The position numbers were made by a program, and so were the translations under genes. Shown here in pieces: positions 15,358-20,530 of a stretch of 20,530 nt of DNA. Below the pieces are notes generated by a model. It was not told where the DNA came from. It ran no database searches and saw only the letters and a list, made by a program, of their open reading frames with translations. The stretch is from the NCBI GenBank assembly GCA_037968515.1, contig JBBKVQ010000100.1, positions 1 to 20,530 on the forward strand, given 5' to 3'. How positions within the stretch are numbered: the stretch's first letter is position 1; each line of letters begins with the position of its first letter. The stretch is from JBFFMO01 sp037968515 (GTDB lineage Bacteria; Myxococcota_A; Bradymonadia; Bradymonadales; Bradymonadaceae).

Positions 15358-16623
15358 TCAAACCGATAACGCCGTACCGAGCGATTCGAGGTTGGCGTCG
15401 ATTAAGTCCGCGTGAGCAGGGCGTTTTAGCAATTCTGCAAGGGCAGGAGGTACGCCAACGGCATGGCCAACCAGCGGTTCCACCACAGTTTCGAACTTGG
15501 CAGGGTGCGCGGTGGCGACAGCGATCCAGTGTTCGCCGCCGACAATCTCGCGGGCAGCGATGGCACAAGCAGTGTGTGGACAAAATACTTGTCCCCATTT
15601 TTCTTCGCCATTTCGAATAGTTTCCTGAATCAATCTATCGTCGATCGACACGGCGCGCGCAAAATCGGGGCGTTCTGGATAGAGGTCAAGCAAACGCTCC
15701 ATATTGCTTGGTGCGCCCACATCCATGGCGTTCGCGAGCGTTGGAACTGTGTTTTTGGGTGTGTATTTCCCGCTCGAAAGCCAGTTCGTAAGTGGTTGGT
15801 TGGCGTTTGCCGCAAAGACTATTTCACGGACCGGAAATCCCATCTCGCGTGCCCAAGCGGCGGCCGTAGCGTTTCCAACATTACCACTAGGAATAACAAA
15901 TCCAGGGGCCACCCCGTGACGTGCGACGTACCAAAGGGACGCGGCAGCGTAATAGGTGACCTGAGGAAGCAGCCGCCCAATATTGATGCTGTTGGCCGAC
16001 GAAAGCCGAAGCGCTGCGTGCCATTTTTCACTCGAAAACGCTTCTTTGACCATGCGCTGGCAATCGTCAAAAACCCCGCGCACGGCAAAGGTCTGGATAT
16101 TATCGCCCCAACATCCAAGCTGATGGGCCTGCCGGGCAGACACTTTGCCCTCCGGATAAAGCACAACGACGTTCACTCCAGGTTTGCGCCAGAATGCCGC
16201 AGCGACCGCGCCACCGGTATCACCCGAGGTAGCAACCAAAATAGTTAGTGGTTTTTCTGCCTTCACTTCCAGGTCAGAAATAGCACTGGCAAGAAACCTG
16301 GCACCAAAATCTTTGAAGGCGGCCGACGGACCATGAAACAGTTCGAGCAAGCTTGTTGTGTGACCGATATCGACCAGCGGCACCGGGAAATCAAATGCGT
16401 CGTCGACCAGTCGACCAAGATGAGGCTCCAGGATATCGCCCTCAAAAAACGGAGCCAGCACCATGCGCGCGATCTCTTGAAAATTTGCGGTATCAGCGTC
16501 GCCCGTCGCAAAAAGTGGCAGCGACTCGGGGACATAAAGCCCGCCGTCCGGAGCAAGGCCCTGTCGCAGCGCGTCGCTCAAGCCGAGCAACGGCGATGCG
16601 TTTTTGGTGCTTCGAAATTTCAT
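15358..16623 (-). CDS. thrC: Threonine synthase
   Basis: This PLP enzyme makes L-threonine from O-phosphohomoserine, the last pathway step. The ATG at 16623 gives 421 residues, close to E. coli ThrC (428), and overlaps the thrB stop as ATGA, implying translational coupling; an in-frame start at 16707 lies inside thrB and was rejected. Diagnostic segments are an N-terminal LSDALRQGLAPDGGLYVPE (15-33), HGPSAAFKDFGARF (97-110) with PLP-binding Lys104, ATSGDTGGA (131-139), IPSGNVGNATAA and the SNMERLLDLYP region. The organisation and length match the bacterial ThrC of thrABC operons. It is the last gene of the operon. No T-run terminator is visible after it, and it meets the lipoprotein gene head-on. 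Confidence 0.97.
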   Translation of the reverse strand: MKFRSTKNASPLLGLSDALRQGLAPDGGLYVPESLPLFATGDADTANFQEIARMVLAPFFEGDILEPHLGRLVDDAFDFPVPLVDIGHTTSLLELFHGPSAAFKDFGARFLASAISDLEVKAEKPLTILVATSGDTGGAVAAAFWRKPGVNVVVLYPEGKVSARQAHQLGCWGDNIQTFAVRGVFDDCQRMVKEAFSSEKWHAALRLSSANSINIGRLLPQVTYYAAASLWYVARHGVAPGFVIPSGNVGNATAAAWAREMGFPVREIVFAANANQPLTNWLSSGKYTPKNTVPTLANAMDVGAPSNMERLLDLYPERPDFARAVSIDDRLIQETIRNGEEKWGQVFCPHTACAIAAREIVGGEHWIAVATAHPAKFETVVEPLVGHAVGVPPALAELLKRPAHADLIDANLESLGTALSV

Positions 16624-17570
16624 GAAATGATCCTTGCGCCCTCGGCGCCCATCTTGGAAACCCAAGCTTCGACCCGATAGGGCTGGCTTTTGTAGAGTTC
16701 TAAACACGCCCGGACGATCGCGTGACCATCACCTTGATTTGCGATCGCAAACATCGTGGGTCCAGACCCGGAGATGTTAAAAGCCAATGCTCCTGCGGTG
16801 ATGCAGGTCTCCCGGACTTCATCAAAGATGGGAATCAGCGTTTTACGGTAGGGCTCGATAAGCAGGTCGCTACAAGCGTTCCCAAAGGCCTCGCCGTCGT
16901 TTTGGAAGGCGGAACATAGCAAGCGGGCCAGATTCGCTGTCTGAGCGACTACAAGGCCCCTGTCGAAACTGTGCGGCAGCACCTCACGTGCTGCTTTGGT
17001 ATCGACCCTGACCGCGGGATTGATCAAGACAATTTCAAGGTCTTCCGGTACCGGCACCTGACGAATGCAGAGATCTTCCGGACTTAAACGACCCACGTTT
17101 TTCTTTAGTAATTTTGCGAACGTAAATCCGCCGTACAGACAGGGCGCGGCGTTATCTGGATGGGCATCACCGCTGGCAACAGCTTCGCCAATCAACGCGT
17201 AACCAAGCATTTCGGCCTGGCTTAAATTGGCTTTTAGGGCTGCGTTGGCGGCCACGATTCCACCCACAGCGCTTGATGCTGAGCCGCCCAGTCCTGACCC
17301 AATAGGAATGCCTTTTTGGATATGAACGTCCAGCCCGCCGGAATAACCCAAATCGGCGATCAGCCACAAAAGACCAGCTGTAGCTGTGTTTGCCTCAGGC
17401 TCGAGCGGGATGACTTCGGAGCCGGGTCCTTGGATCCGTAGGCGAACACCGGGAGCGTCCGAGGTCTCGACTGTGACCGTGTCACCTTTGCCTTCGACCG
17501 CAAAACCTAGGATATCAAAACCGGGGCCGACATTGGCCACAGTTGCTGGCGCAAAAGCTGTGGCCTTCAA
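16620..17570 (-). CDS. thrB: Homoserine kinase (GHMP family)
   Basis: This GHMP-fold enzyme phosphorylates homoserine with ATP to O-phosphohomoserine for ThrC. It has 316 residues, about the normal length. The start is a TTG at 17570 that overlaps the thrA stop codon (TTGA), with GGAG about 7 nt upstream. Homology supports it because the N-terminus MKATAFAPATVANVGPGFD aligns with family starts. The GHMP ATP-binding motif PIGSGLGGSASSAVGG is at about 89-104, and FNISGSGPTMFAI lies in the C-terminal domain. The rare start codon and overlap suggest that ThrB synthesis depends on ribosomes finishing thrA. It sits between thrA and thrC with 4-nt overlaps on both sides. Confidence 0.97.
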   Translation of the reverse strand: MKATAFAPATVANVGPGFDILGFAVEGKGDTVTVETSDAPGVRLRIQGPGSEVIPLEPEANTATAGLLWLIADLGYSGGLDVHIQKGIPIGSGLGGSASSAVGGIVAANAALKANLSQAEMLGYALIGEAVASGDAHPDNAAPCLYGGFTFAKLLKKNVGRLSPEDLCIRQVPVPEDLEIVLINPAVRVDTKAAREVLPHSFDRGLVVAQTANLARLLCSAFQNDGEAFGNACSDLLIEPYRKTLIPIFDEVRETCITAGALAFNISGSGPTMFAIANQGDGHAIVRACLELYKSQPYRVEAWVSKMGAEGARIIS

Positions 17571-20026
17571 AGGCTTGCTCCAAGGTACTGGGTCAAACGC
17601 AGTAGGTCAGCAAACGCGCCGCCTGCTGTGACCTCGGGGCCGGCACCTGGGCCCTGAATCACAAGTGGGTTTGTCTGATAGCGTCGCGTTTTAAAGAGCA
17701 CGATATTATCGGTCAGCTGGATCCGCGCAAACGCATGGGTCGCGGGGTAGCGACGCAAGGCGACCTCGGCCTTCCCATCTTTTGTGATCACGCCAACATA
17801 CCGCAGCACTTCACCGGCAGCGTTTGCATCGGTCAGCAGTGTCGCCATGGCTTCATCGACTTCTGGAAGTCGTTTCATGAATTCTTCTGGCGAGGCTTCG
17901 CGCAAATGCGCGGGCACCAAGCTTTCGACTTTCACGTCTGACATCTCGATTTTTAGGCCGATTTCGCGGGCCAAAATGACGAGCTTTCTTGCCACGTCGG
18001 TCCCAGACAAGTCGTCTCGCGGATCCGGCTCGGTGTAGCCGAGGCTCTTGGCCTCGGTCACAATTTCCGAAAACGTCCGCGACCCATCAAAAGCATTAAA
18101 CAAATACGATAATGTACCCGACAAAATGCCTTCGATTTGATGCACTTCGTCGCCAGTCTGAATCAAATCGTGCAAGGTCTGAATGATCGGAAGACCCGCG
18201 CCCACGGTGGTTTCGTAGAGGTAGTGCACGCCCCGTGTACGGCAGATTTCACGCAACGTTTGATAATAATCAAATTCAGCGGAATTGGCCTTTTTATTTG
18301 GGGTAATCACGTGGATTCCACGCTTCAGCCATTCCGAATAATGACGTGCCACAACCTCGTTGGCTGTGCAGTCGATGATCACCGCGTGGGGCACAGAGTC
18401 GGTCTTAATATGGCTGGTGAAGGCCTCGAATTCGAAGGCTGGGCCATCGGCTAAAGCGACCTGCCAATCGGCCAAATCGATCGATTGTTCGTCGAGCACC
18501 ATCTGCCTAGAATTGGCGATGCCACGAACTCGTAGGTCAATCCTGAATTCCTCGGATAGACGTGCAGCCTGGTCTTGCAGCTGCGCCAGCAGAGTAGCGC
18601 CAACAACTCCCGGACCCACGATACCAATCGAGATCGTCTGGTTCGACAGATAAAATCCCGAATGTACTGCACGTAGGGCGCGCTGCGCGTCTTTTCTATC
18701 GATGACGATCGAAATATTTCTCTCGGACGAGCCCTGAGCCACAGCACGAATATTGATGCCCGCATTTCCGAGCGCGCCAAAAAACTTGGCAGCCACGCCT
18801 GTGGCACCCGCCATACGGTCGCCAACGACGGCCAGAACCGTGCAGTTATCATGGACCTCAATGGTTTGGATTTGACCGTGATGGCGTTCGGCAAAAAATG
18901 CCTCTTCGACGGCGTGCTGAGCAATCTGTGCGTGGTTTTGTGGAACGACGAAACAAATCGAATGCTCCGAGCTGCCCTGAGAAATCATGACGACGTTCAC
19001 GCCAGCCTCGCGCAGCGCGCTGAATAAACGGCTGGCGATGCCCGGGACCCCAATCATCGAGGTTCCCTCAACGTTTACCAGGGCCATATCGTCGACAGTC
19101 GCTATGCCCTTCACAGTGAAGGAACCGGAGGTCTTTTCGCTGATCACAGTGCCAGGTCGTTCTGGCGCAAAAGTATTTTTGATAACAATCGGTATATTCA
19201 GGCGGACTGCGGGTGCCATGGTGCTTGGGTGAATCACTTTGGCGCCAAAATAGGCAAGCTCCATGGCCTCGTTGTACGAGAGCCCGTCGAGCACGATGGC
19301 GTCGGGGACCAGCCGAGGATTAGCGCTCATCACACCGTCGACGTCCGTCCAGATGATGATCTGGCTCGCATCAAGCAACGCACCAAAGATTGAGCCCGTA
19401 AAATCGCTGCCGTTTCGACCAAGAGTGGTGCTCACGCCATCGGCGCCCGTGGCCACAAATCCGGTCACAACGACGATCGGCTCCGAATTTGTAGCAAACC
19501 ATTTATCGGCGTGGGCCTGTGAGACCTCCCAGTTCACCAATGTGGCTGGTCCTGGGTGCAGATGCAGGACTCCGCGGGCGTCGAGCCACGTCGCGGAATG
19601 TCCTAGTTCCTGAAGGTGTCCGCATAAGAGCTGGGCCGACCAGATTTCGCCAAAACCTGAGACCAGATCCAGCGCGTGGTGAGGGACAGTTTTCAACAGC
19701 CAGATCGCGCGCAAGAGATCTTCGATATCGTCGAAGTCCTTCTCGAGCGTTGCGACTAGCGCCTCCGCCCTGGCGCCTGTCATCAACTCGCCGACAGTTT
19801 CAATATGTTTAGCGCGTAGTTTTCGAAGTTCGGCCGCATAAGCTGCGTCGCGGTGACCGGCGAGTTCAACCAAAGAAATCAGCGCGTTCGTGACGCCAGA
19901 CATCGCGGAAACCACCGCGGCCTGGCGGTCTGCCGAGGCAGCTCCGTCGAGGATGATTCGACCCACATTACGGTAACGCTCCGCGCTCGCGACGCTGGTA
20001 CCACCAAACTTATGAACAACCCACAT
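17567..20026 (-). CDS. thrA: Bifunctional aspartokinase / homoserine dehydrogenase
   Basis: This fused enzyme carries out the first and third steps from aspartate to homoserine and is usually threonine-inhibited. The ATG at 20026 gives 819 residues, almost the length of E. coli ThrA (820), with GGAG 6 nt upstream; an in-frame start at 20059 adds 11 non-homologous residues. The aspartokinase domain covers about 1-295: KFGGTSVAS (6-14), TTLGRNGSDFTG (200-211), TDVDGVMSANPRLV (227-240). Two ACT regulatory units follow, at about 310-460, containing GVPGIASRLFSALREAGVNV and GVAAKFFGALGNAGINI. The homoserine dehydrogenase domain covers 465-819: GIVGPGVVGATLL (468-480), TPNKKANS (575-582), ETTVGAGLPI (605-614), EPDPRDDLSGTDVARK (666-681). 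All key motifs are intact. It leads the thrABC operon. Confidence 0.98.
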   Translation of the reverse strand: MWVVHKFGGTSVASAERYRNVGRIILDGAASADRQAAVVSAMSGVTNALISLVELAGHRDAAYAAELRKLRAKHIETVGELMTGARAEALVATLEKDFDDIEDLLRAIWLLKTVPHHALDLVSGFGEIWSAQLLCGHLQELGHSATWLDARGVLHLHPGPATLVNWEVSQAHADKWFATNSEPIVVVTGFVATGADGVSTTLGRNGSDFTGSIFGALLDASQIIIWTDVDGVMSANPRLVPDAIVLDGLSYNEAMELAYFGAKVIHPSTMAPAVRLNIPIVIKNTFAPERPGTVISEKTSGSFTVKGIATVDDMALVNVEGTSMIGVPGIASRLFSALREAGVNVVMISQGSSEHSICFVVPQNHAQIAQHAVEEAFFAERHHGQIQTIEVHDNCTVLAVVGDRMAGATGVAAKFFGALGNAGINIRAVAQGSSERNISIVIDRKDAQRALRAVHSGFYLSNQTISIGIVGPGVVGATLLAQLQDQAARLSEEFRIDLRVRGIANSRQMVLDEQSIDLADWQVALADGPAFEFEAFTSHIKTDSVPHAVIIDCTANEVVARHYSEWLKRGIHVITPNKKANSAEFDYYQTLREICRTRGVHYLYETTVGAGLPIIQTLHDLIQTGDEVHQIEGILSGTLSYLFNAFDGSRTFSEIVTEAKSLGYTEPDPRDDLSGTDVARKLVILAREIGLKIEMSDVKVESLVPAHLREASPEEFMKRLPEVDEAMATLLTDANAAGEVLRYVGVITKDGKAEVALRRYPATHAFARIQLTDNIVLFKTRRYQTNPLVIQGPGAGPEVTAGGAFADLLRLTQYLGASL

Positions 20027-20078
20027 ACACGCTCCGGACAGAAATCGGCGCGTCAACATACAACGCGTCGAGATGCTT

Positions 20079-20088
20079 CGCTATAGCG
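20079..20088. promoter_or_regulatory. Perfect 10-bp palindrome upstream of thrA
   Basis: CGCTATAGCG is a perfect palindrome 53 nt upstream of the thrA start and directly abutting the heptamer repeat. It could be a regulator site for the operon. No convincing -35/-10 pair or threonine-rich leader peptide was found around it, so this is positional inference. Confidence 0.25.
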
Positions 20089-20120
20089 GTGAGCAGTGAG
20101 CGGTGAGCGGTGAGCTGAGC
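20088..20120. repeat. Tandem 7-bp repeat (RGTGAGC) upstream of thrA
   Basis: Four consecutive heptamers (GGTGAGC, AGTGAGC, GGTGAGC, GGTGAGC) at 20088-20115 are followed by a partial TGAGC at 20116-20120. One base differs in the second unit. Repeats of this kind can change copy number by slippage. It lies 62 nt upstream of the thrA start, where length changes could alter expression. Confidence 0.9.
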
Positions 20121-20213
20121 GATTGGTCCGCGAGCCTTATTGAGGCTGTCGCATAAGGGGTCGATGACGAGGCTGATGTTGTGATTGGTCCGCGAGCCCT
20201 ATGGAGGCTGTCG
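20121..20213. repeat. Pair of 31-bp imperfect direct repeats
   Basis: The copies at 20121-20151 and 20183-20213 begin GATTGGTCCGCGAGCC and end GAGGCTGTCG, with 2 mismatches in 31. They are separated by a non-identical 31-nt segment. The first copy contains the small inverted repeat AGCCT/AGGCT with a 5-nt loop; in the second it shortens to AGCC/GGCT. They lie between the thrA leader and the transposase fragment and may be dispersed genomic repeats or a duplicated IS-edge sequence. Confidence 0.9.
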
Positions 20214-20220
20214 GTTTCAC

Positions 20221-20233
20221 TCGACTTTGTCGA
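20221..20233. repeat. Small inverted repeat next to the transposase end
   Basis: TCGAC TTT GTCGA is a 5-bp stem with a 3-nt loop, 12 nt beyond the transposase stop codon. It could belong to the end of the insertion sequence or be a weak transcript end. No T-run follows. Confidence 0.3.
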
Positions 20234-20244
20234 CCCTGACGGTT

Positions 20245-20530
20245 TTAGAAGGCTAAATGAGAGCCATTCTGAGGAAATCCTCGGCAGAAACTGATGGACT
20301 GTCTCCAAACTCCGATAATCGCCTCCAGCAGCCTCTGAATAAGCCAAAAACGAACCAGGGCGGCTGCCCGCTTAACGTTGTGGGCAATGGCGTGGAGGCA
20401 TAATTCTAATTTCACCCGTCGTTTTCCAAACCGAGTGAATCGTGTCAGGCCTTGATTCGATTTGATCGCTCCGATCACCGGTTCCACCGAACCCAATCGC
20501 TTCGCATAAAGCACCTGACATTCAGGAAGC
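20245..20530 (-). mobile_element. C-terminal part of an IS1182-like transposase, cut by the window edge
   Basis: The frame is open from the right edge to the stop at 20245, so the start of the gene lies outside the window. The visible 94 or so residues carry the IS1182/IS5-type DDE transposase C-terminal signature: GSVEPVIGAIKSNQGLTRF, where the Glu is the last residue of the DDE triad in this family, then ELCLHAIAHNVKR. The GTG at 20514 is internal, not a start. After AHNVKR the C-terminal tail (FWLIQRLLEAIIGVWRQ onward) looks less conserved. The stop is 219 nt from the thrA start. Whether the element is complete, and where its inverted repeat lies, cannot be seen here. Confidence 0.75.

Noticed and set aside
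15463..16248. 261-codon open frame antisense to thrC
   Set aside because: It lies wholly opposite a strongly supported gene, has no recognisable domain or ribosome site, and its Arg/Ser/His-rich composition is that of a shadow frame.
20121..20213. CRISPR-like geometry: repeat 31, spacer 31, repeat 31
   Set aside because: There are only two imperfect copies, no further units on either side, no cas genes, and the spacer shares a GAGGCTG piece with the repeats. A dispersed or duplicated element is more likely.
20027..20244. Threonine attenuator with leader peptide upstream of thrA
   Set aside because: No short frame rich in Thr/Ile codons and no terminator hairpin with a T-run is present between the transposase end and thrA.

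Overview
The window looks like chromosomal DNA from a Gram-negative, delta-proteobacterium-like lineage (Myxococcota or Bradymonadota grade) of moderate GC. The evidence is a Hanks-type Ser/Thr kinase with an N-terminal zinc-ribbon-like motif and a C-terminal membrane anchor, two OmpA-family proteins, several lipoproteins with clear lipoboxes (one with an Asp/Thr-rich linker), and a small outer-membrane-barrel-like protein. The phylum is inferred from these traits, not from a marker gene.

Layout. 1-2268 (+): the end of an OmpA-domain protein, then the Ser/Thr kinase. 2320-6424 (-): a small predicted outer membrane protein, S-adenosylhomocysteinase (ahcY) with its own strong terminator and a candidate promoter, and a 630-residue lipoprotein of unknown function. 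6555-11038 (+): an unrecognised soluble protein 18 nt upstream of a zinc-finger-less DnaJ homologue, an Asp/Thr-rich lipoprotein with a predicted beta-propeller, a SUKH (SMI1/KNR4) protein, and an OmpA-domain lipoprotein ending in a strong bidirectional terminator. 11113-14203 (-): a GNAT acetyltransferase fused to an acetylpolyamine amidohydrolase/HDAC-type deacetylase, a multi-pass membrane protein and an NTF2/SnoaL-like protein. 14204-14653: a 450-nt non-coding stretch, AT-rich at its right end, leading into a small lipoprotein gene (+). 15358-20026 (-): a compact thrA-thrB-thrC operon with 4-nt stop/start overlaps. 20027-20530: a repeat-rich thrA upstream region (7-bp tandem repeat, 31-bp direct repeat pair), then the C-terminal end of an IS1182-like transposase that runs off the right edge.

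The thr operon converts aspartate to threonine through a fused aspartokinase-homoserine dehydrogenase, homoserine kinase and threonine synthase. AhcY clears S-adenosylhomocysteine left by methylation. The remaining genes are mostly envelope and accessory functions. I see no defence island, CRISPR array, biosynthetic cluster or prophage. The most unusual item is the acetyltransferase-deacetylase fusion. Next are the DnaJ-linked unknown protein, the SUKH protein with no visible toxin, and the repeat/IS-decorated thr operon leader.
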